In this document: positions 28,636 through 35,507 of the stretch, in pieces
Numbering within the stretch: position 1 is the first letter of the stretch
How the letters are laid out: every line of letters begins with the position of its first letter
Assembly: GCF_002214625.1 (NCBI RefSeq)
Contig: NZ_CP015994.1
Coordinates: 992,001-1,056,000 of the forward strand
Length of the DNA: 64,000 nt
Direction: 5' to 3'
DNA from: Anaplasma ovis str. Haibei
GTDB taxonomy: Bacteria; Pseudomonadota; Alphaproteobacteria; Rickettsiales; Anaplasmataceae
The notes under the pieces: model-generated
What the model saw: only the letters and a program-made list of their open reading frames with translations
Databases searched by the model: none
What the model was told of the DNA's origin: nothing
Translations under genes and position numbers: made by a program

Positions 28636-28669
28636 TTATCCTAAGTTATCTGAGTAACATATGGGATAA
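28636..28669. promoter_or_regulatory. Nested inverted repeat just before tr1, candidate operator
   Basis: TTATCC (28636-28641) and GGATAA (28664-28669) form an outer inverted repeat. Inside it GTTA (28645-28648) and TAAC (28655-28658) form a second one around TCTGAG. The element abuts the tr1 start in an AT-rich stretch and is well placed for autoregulation by the HTH protein encoded next. This is an inference from position and symmetry. Confidence 0.4.
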
Positions 28670-29238
28670 TGTTTATGACTTCTCGAACACAAAACCAAAG
28701 TTCCATACCCATAATTGTTGAGGGCAAAGCAAGACCCCACCCAGTAGACGAGTATGTCGGCAGGGAAATCAAGAAGCAGCGCATCATGAAGGGCATGAGC
28801 CAGAACCAACTCGCGAGCAGGTTGGGAATCACATTCCAACAAGTACAAAAATATGAAAAGGGTACCAACCGTATTGTGATCAGTAGACTGTACGAGCTTG
28901 CAAGAGTTCTGGGTATCGAGATCAAAGATCTGATTTCAAAGCTTCAGAACGACTTACGGCCTATAACCGATGCGGGCGATGCAACAGATGCTACACTCAG
29001 GGAAGGTGACGAGTCCTCCCTAGAGGAATTTGGTCACAGCTACAACGATGGCAAAGAAGTCCTTATGCTGGTAAGAGCATATCGTCGCATCAAGAGCGAT
29101 AAAATGCGTGGCGCAATCCACACTTTGGTGAAGGTAATGTGCGCGGAACAGCAGCGTGATGACTACGAGCATTCTGATGCGGACGCGGAACTTGGCTACG
29201 AGCACGATTCCGAGTTCAACGCGGGAGAGCCTAGGTAA
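28669..29238 (+). CDS. tr1: XRE-family regulator Tr1 of the Msp2 locus
   Basis: The 189-residue product has an N-terminal helix-turn-helix (about residues 27-85). The core reads QRIMKGMSQNQLASRLGITFQQVQKYEKGTNRI, typical of the Cro/XRE fold, followed by LYELARVLGIEI. The C-terminal half is acidic and ends without a known domain. An equivalent gene, tr1, lies at the head of the p44/msp2 and p28/omp-1 loci in Anaplasma and Ehrlichia; the position here, just before omp1-opag-msp2, is the same. It probably senses or sets expression of the surface-protein locus. The ATG at 28675 (MTSRTQ) is an alternative start. Confidence 0.88.
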   Translation: MFMTSRTQNQSSIPIIVEGKARPHPVDEYVGREIKKQRIMKGMSQNQLASRLGITFQQVQKYEKGTNRIVISRLYELARVLGIEIKDLISKLQNDLRPITDAGDATDATLREGDESSLEEFGHSYNDGKEVLMLVRAYRRIKSDKMRGAIHTLVKVMCAEQQRDDYEHSDADAELGYEHDSEFNAGEPR

Positions 29239-29668
29239 AAACCTCGGGTAGACTGCTGTTATATAGGTTAGGTACGCGGTTGGCACGTTGAAGACTCTCG
29301 CAGCGTGGTGAGAGCGGCATGGCATCAACGCCGCCTTTGTAGGGCTGCTTTCACCTCTTTGCTGGTTTCGTCACGTGCCCCGCCGGTCTCACGCGTGTGT
29401 CGGTGTGCCCCTGTGTACTGCAATGCTTGCGCATTACACCGCCTTAATTGCACGGTTGCTGGTGTTGTGTTGCTAGTGGCATATTTGTCTCGCCGGGCTT
29501 ATTAGTGTTGTACATCGTTGTACATTATAGTGACAGCGATGTTGATTGCTTAACAACTCCTTTAGTATGAAGCAAGCATTCCCTAAACGCAGACTACATG
29601 CATTTGACATACCATTGTGGTTCACCTATCCTGGCGGGTGCGCTTGAAATGTTGGGTACAGTTTCGCT
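29239..29668. other. Gene-free leader region between tr1 and omp1
   Basis: About 430 bases with no convincing gene. GTTGTACAT is repeated twice in tandem (29507-29515 and 29517-29525), just before TATAGT at 29526-29531, a possible -10 element. The inverted pair GTTG / CAAC lies near 29539-29556. The region probably carries the omp1 promoter and a long leader. Confidence 0.4.
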
Positions 29669-30601
29669 ATGAAGAAGGTCTACGGCTTGGTTTGTGCTGC
29701 GTTGTCTTTACTGTTCACGCCTTGCGGGTCGTTTGCTTCCCCCAGGCCCATGGACTTCTCTAGAGGCGAGGGTGCGTCGGGATTCTTTGCCAGTGTACAG
29801 TACAAGCTAGCAGTCCCACGCTTTGGAGGTCTTGCAATGGAAGACAATGGTAAGCCGCTTAGTGCGTTTGCCATGAAGGAAAAACAGCAGGGCGGTGATG
29901 CCGCAGCTGCAGGCGCTGCCGCTGCTGCGGCACCCGCTAAAGGGCTAGATCTGGCCTCAGTTGATAGCTTTGAGGGAAAATACTCCCCTGAGTACCTCAA
30001 GAGCGCTAGGGCTGGTTCCGTATCGGTTGGGTACTCCGCGGGAAATGTGCGGCTGGAGGCCGAGGGTATGTATCAGAACTTCCTCGTAGATACCAGGAAG
30101 TATAAGGATAACCCTGAGCGCGCGTATCGTTTTGCTGTCTCAGCACCCGATGAGAACAGCACTGTTGTTGCTACGAGACCGAAGGGGCCCTACCACGTCA
30201 CTGTTGAGAATAAGGAGGTGACCTTGGCATCCTTGATGGCTAATCTGTGCTACGATCTCCTACCCGAGTCCTCCCAGATCTCCCCCAGCGCCTGCGTTGG
30301 CGGTGGTGGCAGTCTAGTTAGGCTTCTAGGTGTAACTGGAATTAGGTGGGCATACCAAGCGAAGGTTGGGGTGCAGTATTTCGCGTCTAGGAAGGCAGCC
30401 CTGTTCGCGTATGCCTACGCAAGTAGGGTACACCCGGAGAAGTTCACCAACATATCTGCGGTACACCACGTAGAGGAAAAACCCACCGACGGTGGTGGTG
30501 CCCAGACGACCGGCGGCAAGTGGCCTAGCCTGCTGTACCCGCAAGCAAGCTTGGGGCTGGACTATCTTGGGTTTGAGTGCGGCATCAGGCTCGTACTTTA
30601 G
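29669..30601 (+). CDS. omp1: Outer membrane protein Omp1, Msp2/P44 superfamily
   Basis: The 310-residue protein begins with a signal peptide (MKKVYGLVCAALSLLFTPCGSFA). The family pattern follows: FFASVQYKLAVPRFGGLAM, VSVGYSAGNVRLEAEGMYQ, LMANLCYDLLPE..ISPSACVGGG and the final beta-signal LDYLGFECGIRLVL. This is the surface-antigen 2 family (Msp2, P44, Omp-1), an outer-membrane beta-barrel. A low-complexity run of Ala near residues 75-90 is unusual. The name omp1 follows its place upstream of the opag genes and is inferred. It lies between tr1 and the msp2 operon proper. Confidence 0.8.
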   Translation: MKKVYGLVCAALSLLFTPCGSFASPRPMDFSRGEGASGFFASVQYKLAVPRFGGLAMEDNGKPLSAFAMKEKQQGGDAAAAGAAAAAAPAKGLDLASVDSFEGKYSPEYLKSARAGSVSVGYSAGNVRLEAEGMYQNFLVDTRKYKDNPERAYRFAVSAPDENSTVVATRPKGPYHVTVENKEVTLASLMANLCYDLLPESSQISPSACVGGGGSLVRLLGVTGIRWAYQAKVGVQYFASRKAALFAYAYASRVHPEKFTNISAVHHVEEKPTDGGGAQTTGGKWPSLLYPQASLGLDYLGFECGIRLVL

Positions 30602-30735
30602 AGGTCTGGGTCAGCTCTATCCCACACGGCTGGGGGGCACAGCATCGGCTGTGATATCCGTGTAGTTGAGGGTGACGGGCTTGAATAAATCGTTAAGGTA
30701 CATCATTTAAATTGCAAAATATATTGCCAGCTCTC

Positions 30736-30763
30736 TTGACTTAATTCTTTTTTAGTATACCTT
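30736..30763 (+). promoter_or_regulatory. Candidate promoter of the opag-msp2 operon
   Basis: In the 241-base gap before opag3 an AT-rich block contains TTGACT (30736-30741) and TATACC (30756-30761). The spacer of 14 is shorter than ideal; TACCTT at 30758-30763 gives a spacer of 16. A promoter is known upstream of the opag genes in A. marginale, but I cannot confirm that these hexamers are the ones used. Confidence 0.35.
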
Positions 30764-30842
30764 ATGGGTGTGTGGGTTGCACACACTGCCCTCTTCTGTG
30801 CGCAGATGGGGTGGTTTTGGGTCAGTTTGTTGGATTGTTTGT

Positions 30843-31688
30843 ATGTCAATTCGCGGAAAAGCCTGTTATGGCATCCTTGCATGTGGGGCGCTGGTGGCGG
30901 CTTTTGGCGCGGTGTGCACCAGCGCTAGCGCGGGGGCTAGGGGTTTTTACGCCGCACTGGGTGGGGAGCTCGGTGTGGCTAACTTTGGCTTTCCTTCCGT
31001 AAAAACCCGCGGGGTGCCAGGTACAATGTTGGGAGTCGATAGGGGCAGCGAGCAGCTTGTGCGGTTTGCAGGGCTTGACCTCGCGGTGCCCGCGCGTGGT
31101 GGGTTTAGCGCGCATTACCTCCCTAAGTATAAGCACAGTCTTGGCCTGTCGGGTTCCTTGGGCTACAGCTTCGGCTCTTTTAGGCTACAGCTCAGCACTT
31201 ATAACAGCAGTTTCAGCGTTGACGGTGGTAGTCATATCGTGGGCGGCAATGCTTCCTGGTTTGCGTTTCCTAGCGGCGAGCCCACAGCCGAGTATCACGT
31301 TGGGGAGGTTTTGGAAGTCGGCCTTAACTCCATCGAGCTCGGCACGTGTTATTCTGGCGTCGGCGTGGCCGGCGGCCGTTTAGGGCTCTATTCCTGCCTT
31401 GGCTTGGGGATCTCGTCTATAGATTATTGGGGGCCGCGCGGTAGGTTGGCGTTATCGTGGAGCGGTAGGACCGGAGTCGAGTATAACTTAAGCCCGCAGC
31501 TCTCGCTGTTTGCTGAGGCATACTATCTGGGCACGGATGCGGAGGAGCATGCCGAGGGTGGGCCAACACTCCTACGTACCGTTAGTAGTGGTATGCCTTC
31601 TGGTAGTGCCGGCGTTTTTCCAGTACTCAGCGCAGGTTACTTCGGGGGAATTGCTGGAGTAAGATGTACGCTCAGTAGTGGTTTTTAG
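30843..31688 (+). CDS. opag3: Msp2-operon-associated outer membrane protein OpAG3
   Basis: From ATG 30843 the product has 281 residues, with a signal peptide (MSIRGKACYGILACGALVAAFG...SASA). Family features are GFYAALGGELGVANFGF, LSGSLGYSFGSFRLQLSTYNSSF, VGLNSIELGTCYSGVGVAGGRLGLYSCLGLGISSID and an aromatic C-terminus (VRCTLSSGF), all signs of a Msp2-superfamily beta-barrel. The open frame reaches back to 30768, but those residues are not signal-like. It is the first gene of a tight four-gene row ending in msp2. The number 3 is assigned from the known order opag3-opag2-opag1-msp2. Confidence 0.8.
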   Translation: MSIRGKACYGILACGALVAAFGAVCTSASAGARGFYAALGGELGVANFGFPSVKTRGVPGTMLGVDRGSEQLVRFAGLDLAVPARGGFSAHYLPKYKHSLGLSGSLGYSFGSFRLQLSTYNSSFSVDGGSHIVGGNASWFAFPSGEPTAEYHVGEVLEVGLNSIELGTCYSGVGVAGGRLGLYSCLGLGISSIDYWGPRGRLALSWSGRTGVEYNLSPQLSLFAEAYYLGTDAEEHAEGGPTLLRTVSSGMPSGSAGVFPVLSAGYFGGIAGVRCTLSSGF

Positions 31689-31726
31689 GTTTGGTTTAGA
31701 TAGGATTTTGTGGTCGGGTTTTGTAT

Positions 31727-32617
31727 ATGAGTCGTAAAAGTCTGTTTGTGCTGCCTTATCTTCTTTTTTTTGTGGCGGTGTCCGCCACTGGAAACGGGGC
31801 GGCTCTTAATGTTGGTAGCACCGTGCCGAGCGTCGGCGCGGAAGGTAAGCTCTACATAGCAGCCCAGTACAAGCCAGCGCTGCCTGTGGTGCGGGGGTTT
31901 GCCATCCGTGAGAGCAGGCTCACCGCTCCAAGCAAGCTTTTCAGGCTCATGCCTAGCACATCTGCTCTGACTACCGAGCAGGCGAGTGGTACACTCTTGG
32001 ACCCCCCTCTGCTCAGAGCTCTACGAGTAGAGGGAAATTTCGAGCCTGGCTATACGCCGTCATACGAGGTGAGTATGTACGGAGTTTCGGGTGTGCTGGG
32101 TTACTCTAGAATGGGAACCAGAGTGGAACTTGAGGTTTCCTTTGAGGATTTTAGAGTTAAGAAGTCCGGGAAGCCGGTACTCAAGGGTGGGCACGAGTAT
32201 TTCGCCGCCGAAAGAGCTGGTGGCACTCAGCGGGTTGTTTTTGCAAACCGCGCGATATCTGCCGGCGCAGCCGTGGTTAGCGTTTGTCATGACCTCCCTT
32301 CAGGTCCCTCTGGGGGAGGCATCGTCCCATACGCATGCCTGGGTGGCGGCGTGGAGTTCCTTGACGCCCTTGGCATGGCGAACACGCGCTTTGCGTACCA
32401 GGCGAAAGTAGGTGCGGCCTTAGACTTACACCCCCGTGTCGGCATCTTCGCGGCAGGTTACTACCGGGGAACTCTGGAGCGGGCTATTAGGCCCCTCCCT
32501 ACCGTGGTAGCTATACCGGCAACACCGTCAGCGGGGAGCCCGAGCTTACCATCGTTCGAGGGTAACGCGGGAGTGCGGTACCTTGGCGTCGAAGCAGGCA
32601 TCAGAGTGTCACTTTGA
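31727..32617 (+). CDS. opag2: Msp2-operon-associated outer membrane protein OpAG2
   Basis: From ATG 31727 (MSRKSLFVLP) about 296 residues with a signal peptide ending near ATGNGAA. The barrel-family pattern is clear: LYIAAQYKPALPVVRGFAI, SGVLGYSRMGTRVELEVSFEDF, VSVCHDLPSG..IVPYACLGGGVEFLD, FAYQAKVGAALDLHPRVGIFAAGYYRG and the end GNAGVRYLGVEAGIRVSL. It is exposed or embedded in the outer membrane. It starts 38 bases after opag3, and opag1 follows within 11 bases, so the genes share a message. TTG 31721 is a less likely start. Confidence 0.82.
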   Translation: MSRKSLFVLPYLLFFVAVSATGNGAALNVGSTVPSVGAEGKLYIAAQYKPALPVVRGFAIRESRLTAPSKLFRLMPSTSALTTEQASGTLLDPPLLRALRVEGNFEPGYTPSYEVSMYGVSGVLGYSRMGTRVELEVSFEDFRVKKSGKPVLKGGHEYFAAERAGGTQRVVFANRAISAGAAVVSVCHDLPSGPSGGGIVPYACLGGGVEFLDALGMANTRFAYQAKVGAALDLHPRVGIFAAGYYRGTLERAIRPLPTVVAIPATPSAGSPSLPSFEGNAGVRYLGVEAGIRVSL

Positions 32618-32628
32618 GGTAGTTTTAT

Positions 32629-33033
32629 GTGGGAATCGGCATGAGTTGCAGGGCGTTTTTCTTGAGGGGAGTGCTCATCTTCGCGCTGCTACCGGGCTCT
32701 CTGGCTACAGCACGCCCGCTCTTGCTGGCGGTAGTAGACGGCACAGCGTGGGGACAGACCCCAGGTGGAGGCCCTCTTGTTAGAGAGGCTAGCACCACTG
32801 TAGGCAAGCTGGCTCCCGCTCCGGCTACCAGTGCATCCCGAAGTTCCAGGGTCCCTAGTAGCTTGATGGGGGAGAGCAGCTTACCTGCCAAACGTCTTTC
32901 CCCAGCTCAAGAGTTAGAGTTGTGGGGTACTGCGCTGCAACCAAGTCTGACCCCTTCAAGCTGGGTTTTTGGGCGTACGGCGATGAGTGGTGTGCGTAGT
33001 TTTCTAGAGCGTACGGTTTTTTTGGTTTTTTAG
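32629..33033 (+). CDS. opag1: Msp2-operon-associated protein OpAG1
   Basis: The 134-residue product (GTG 32629, or 130 residues from ATG 32641) has a signal-like N-terminus (MSCRAFFLRGVLIFALLPGSLATA) and no barrel repeats. The rest is Pro-, Ser- and Ala-rich and ends with SGVRSFLERTVFLVF. It is much smaller than OpAG2 and OpAG3 and looks like a short exported protein. It lies 12 bases before msp2, which matches the known position of OpAG1. A five-codon frame (ATG 32627) ends in an ATGA overlap with ATG 32641. Function is unknown. Confidence 0.72.
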   Translation: MGIGMSCRAFFLRGVLIFALLPGSLATARPLLLAVVDGTAWGQTPGGGPLVREASTTVGKLAPAPATSASRSSRVPSSLMGESSLPAKRLSPAQELELWGTALQPSLTPSSWVFGRTAMSGVRSFLERTVFLVF

Positions 33034-33045
33034 GAGTTAGGTTTT

Positions 33046-34260
33046 ATGAGTGCTGTAAGTTATAGGAAGCTTCCCCTAGGAGGCGTGTTGATGGCTCTGG
33101 TTGCAGCGGTTGCACCAGTCCATTCTTTGCTGGCTGCCCCTACAGCCGGTGCTGGCACAGGCGGTGAGGGTCTCTTCTCAGGCGCTGGAGCCGGGAGTTT
33201 TTATATAGGGCTAGACTACAGCCCAGCATTCGGCAGCATCAAGGACTTCAAGGTTCAAGAAGCTGGTGGGACTACTAGAGGCGTGTTCCCGTATAAAAGA
33301 GACACCACAGGGCGGGTGGATTTCAAGGTCCATAACTTTGACTGGGGTGCTCCTGAACCTAAGATTAGCTTCAAGGATAGCATGCTCACAGCCCTAGAGG
33401 GGAGCATTGGGTATAGCATTGGAGGAGCAAGGGTTGAAGTAGAAGTAGGGTATGAAAGGTTTGTCATCAAGGGAGGTAAGAAGTCTAATGAGGATACAGC
33501 TTCAGTATTCTTATTAGGAAAGGAGTTAGCATATGATACAGCAAGAGGTCAGGTAGACCGTCTTGCTAATGCTTTAGGTAAGATGACCAAGAGTGAAGCT
33601 AAGAAGTGGGGTACTGCAGTAGAGGGTGCTACTGGTGGTGATGCACTGAGTAGGAAAGTGTGTGGTACCGCTAACAGTGGCAGTGGCAGCAACTGTGGTA
33701 CCACCGGTAGCAATGGCAATGGCAAGCTCAGTACTGCATTCACTGAAGATACTACAACATTGCTCTCTGCTGCAGATACCACCATCAATACGGCAGGGAT
33801 GGCTACAAATATTAATGGTCTGACAAAAGACGAAAAGGCCATAGTTGCAGGGGCCTTCGCTCGTGCTGTTGAGGGGGCTGAGGTTATTGAGGTTAGGGCT
33901 ATTGGTTCTACTTCGGTGATGCTCAATGCTTGCTATGACCTCCTGACCGATGGTATTGGCGTTGTTCCTTATGCTTGTGCTGGGGTTGGTGGTAACTTTG
34001 TCAGTGTTGTAGATGGGCATATTAATCCTAAGTTCGCTTATAGGGTTAAGGCTGGGTTGAGCTATGCTCTCACTCCTGAAATCTCTGCCTTCGCTGGGGC
34101 TTTCTACCACAAGGTGCTAGGTGATGGTGACTATGATGAGCTGCCTTTGAGCCCTATCGCTGACTATACCGGCCCTGCAGGTAAAAATAAGGATACTGGT
34201 ATTGCTTCGTTTACCTTCGCTTACTTCGGTGGTGAGCTGGGCGTTAGGTTCGCCTTCTAG
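33046..34260 (+). CDS. msp2: Major surface protein 2 (expressed copy)
   Basis: The 404-residue immunodominant outer-membrane protein has a signal peptide (GVLMALVAAVAPVHSLLA). The conserved N-terminal block follows (SFYIGLDYSPAFGSIKDFKVQEAGG, GSIGYSIGGARVEVEVGYERF), then a central hypervariable part. The conserved C-terminal block has VMLNACYDLLTDGIGVVPYACAGVGGNFV and ends AYFGGELGVRFAF, the beta-barrel signal. The hypervariable part, about residues 187-258 (33605-33820), is rich in Gly, Ser, Thr and Asn and contains paired cysteines. In A. marginale this single site is rewritten by gene conversion from silent msp2 copies, which produces antigenic variation. A signal peptide and both flanks are intact, so this is the expression copy and not a donor pseudogene. 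Confidence 0.95.
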   Translation: MSAVSYRKLPLGGVLMALVAAVAPVHSLLAAPTAGAGTGGEGLFSGAGAGSFYIGLDYSPAFGSIKDFKVQEAGGTTRGVFPYKRDTTGRVDFKVHNFDWGAPEPKISFKDSMLTALEGSIGYSIGGARVEVEVGYERFVIKGGKKSNEDTASVFLLGKELAYDTARGQVDRLANALGKMTKSEAKKWGTAVEGATGGDALSRKVCGTANSGSGSNCGTTGSNGNGKLSTAFTEDTTTLLSAADTTINTAGMATNINGLTKDEKAIVAGAFARAVEGAEVIEVRAIGSTSVMLNACYDLLTDGIGVVPYACAGVGGNFVSVVDGHINPKFAYRVKAGLSYALTPEISAFAGAFYHKVLGDGDYDELPLSPIADYTGPAGKNKDTGIASFTFAYFGGELGVRFAF

Positions 34261-34290
34261 TCTAGATGAACTAGTTTCCTTTAAGTTTAG

Positions 34291-34316
34291 GGGGGGAGTG
34301 CTTCGCACTCCCCTTT
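34291..34316 (+). terminator. Strong hairpin after msp2
   Basis: The nine-base stem 34293-34301 (GGGGAGTGC) pairs perfectly with 34305-34313 (GCACTCCCC) across a 3-base loop and is followed by TTTCT. It begins 32 bases after the msp2 stop. The T run is short, so it may terminate transcription weakly or stabilise the msp2 mRNA end. Confidence 0.7.
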
Positions 34317-34360
34317 CTAGTTTGTCCTGGATGATGAAGGAAAGCTAATTGAGGTATTAG

Positions 34361-34753
34361 AAGAGTGGAAGTGCCTTAGGACACAGTGTACCTGTGGGGG
34401 CTGCTGCTCAGGCTGCTGATACTGCTGCTGACGATACAGCTACTAAGGTTATATGTAATGTTATAGGGTTTGTGCAGAAACTTGGATTACCCATCATGAC
34501 TGGAGTAATACTAGGTTCTAGTATCATGGCTATATTCGGTAAACTCGCATGGCCTGCCATTGTTATGCTGGTTGTATTTACTGCCATATTCTTTGGTGCT
34601 GGTAAGCTTATGGCTAAGTTCGCTGCTGGGCTGAATGATACAGGTGTAGGTAGTGCAGAGAACTTCAAGTGTGTTGATGGTATGCCACATTGGGTGCCAG
34701 TGGAGTTAGGAGATGAGGTTCCTGAGGTTAGTAGGTGGTGCCAAGAACTTTGA
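34361..34753 (+). pseudogene. virB2: VirB2-like type IV secretion pilin, 5'-truncated
   Basis: The frame is open from 34361 to the stop at 34751-34753 (GTG 34394 gives 119 residues). It holds a mature-pilin core: VICNVIGFVQKLGLPIMTGVILGSS, then MAIFGKLAWPAIVMLVVFTAIFFGAGKLMAKFAAGL, the two membrane helices of VirB2. Functional VirB2 proteins begin with a long signal peptide; here only about 20 residues (KSGSALGHSVPV...AAAQAADT) precede the core, with an in-frame TAG just upstream and no hydrophobic segment. I therefore read it as a truncated copy, though leaderless use is possible. It lies 133 bases after msp2, outside any virB cluster. Codon use matches msp2 and not the flanking genes. Confidence 0.65.
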
Positions 34754-35035
34754 GTGTAAGGCCCAGTCTTAGCGCCAGCCTTGGTGGCACCAAGTAGAGT
34801 TGGGAGATGGGGTGCTGGAGGTTAGTGCAGAGTGCGTTGGTGGTAATGCCAGCCTTGGTGGTGCCGGAGGTTCCTGAGGTTAGTAGGTGGCAATGCCAAG
34901 AGCTTTGGGTGCTGATGGTGGTAATGCTGGACTTGGTGGTGCTGGAGGTTCCTGAGGTTAGTAGGTAGTGCAGAACTTCAAGTGTGGTGATGCCAGGCTG
35001 GGTGGTGAGTTGGGAGATGGGATGCTGGTTGCAAG
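34715..35035. repeat. Degenerate direct-repeat field downstream of the VirB2-like gene
   Basis: The string CCTGAGGTTAGTAGGT recurs at 34721, 34873 and 34951; the 24-base context at 34715-34738 and 34867-34890 is identical, and 22 bases of it recur at 34945-34966. GAG(A)GTT(G/A)GGAGATG and CTTGGTGG-type pieces are interspersed. The first copy encodes the end of the VirB2-like frame (LGDEVPEVSRW). The rest has no frame and looks like decayed duplications of that gene end. Confidence 0.85.
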
Positions 35036-35185
35036 TCTTAAGTTATAGTTGCCATCTGTGGTGCCCTACGACGATGTAGATTTACTTTAGCCCATAGATG
35101 CTGTACAATGTGCCCGTAGTGGTTATGCCATGAAAGGCTTAGCGGGTGGGCCCGCTGCATTGTGTGTTGTTTGTGGTTATGTGTC

Positions 35186-35494
35186 ATGCCCAGTTTTACA
35201 GGTGTATTATTTCTTGCCGTTTTTGGGATAACCCTGTACGTCCTTCTGACCTATGCGGTTAACCAGTTTACTGCTTGGGTTGGGAAACGAAACAGGAGTT
35301 TAAGAGAAAAATCCGGCGCCTCTTGGGGAAGCGCCAGCCCGACCTTCAAAAGGACCAGTAGTGCCAAGCCCCCACAGCGACAGTTTTCACCATACATGGA
35401 ACACGGTGCTACCGCTGTGCTCCCGAAGAGTGTCATCGGGGTAGATGCCGTATCTCAGGTTTTTGTGTCACACGACAAGGGAAGGGGCAGGTAG
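35186..35494 (+). CDS. Unknown small single-pass membrane protein
   Basis: ATG 35186 (MPSFTGVLF) gives 102 residues. One membrane segment lies near the N-terminus (about residues 5-25, TGVLFLAVFGITLYVLLTYAV). It is followed by a basic stretch (VGKRNRSLREK) and a Ser/Pro-rich tail without a domain I recognise. The open frame reaches back to 35162. The hydrophobic helix followed by positive charge is consistent with an inner-membrane protein with a cytoplasmic tail. It is convergent with mrpD (13 bases between stops) and follows the repeat field. Confidence 0.5.
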   Translation: MPSFTGVLFLAVFGITLYVLLTYAVNQFTAWVGKRNRSLREKSGASWGSASPTFKRTSSAKPPQRQFSPYMEHGATAVLPKSVIGVDAVSQVFVSHDKGRGR

Positions 35495-35507
35495 GCTGCT
35501 AGAATAT

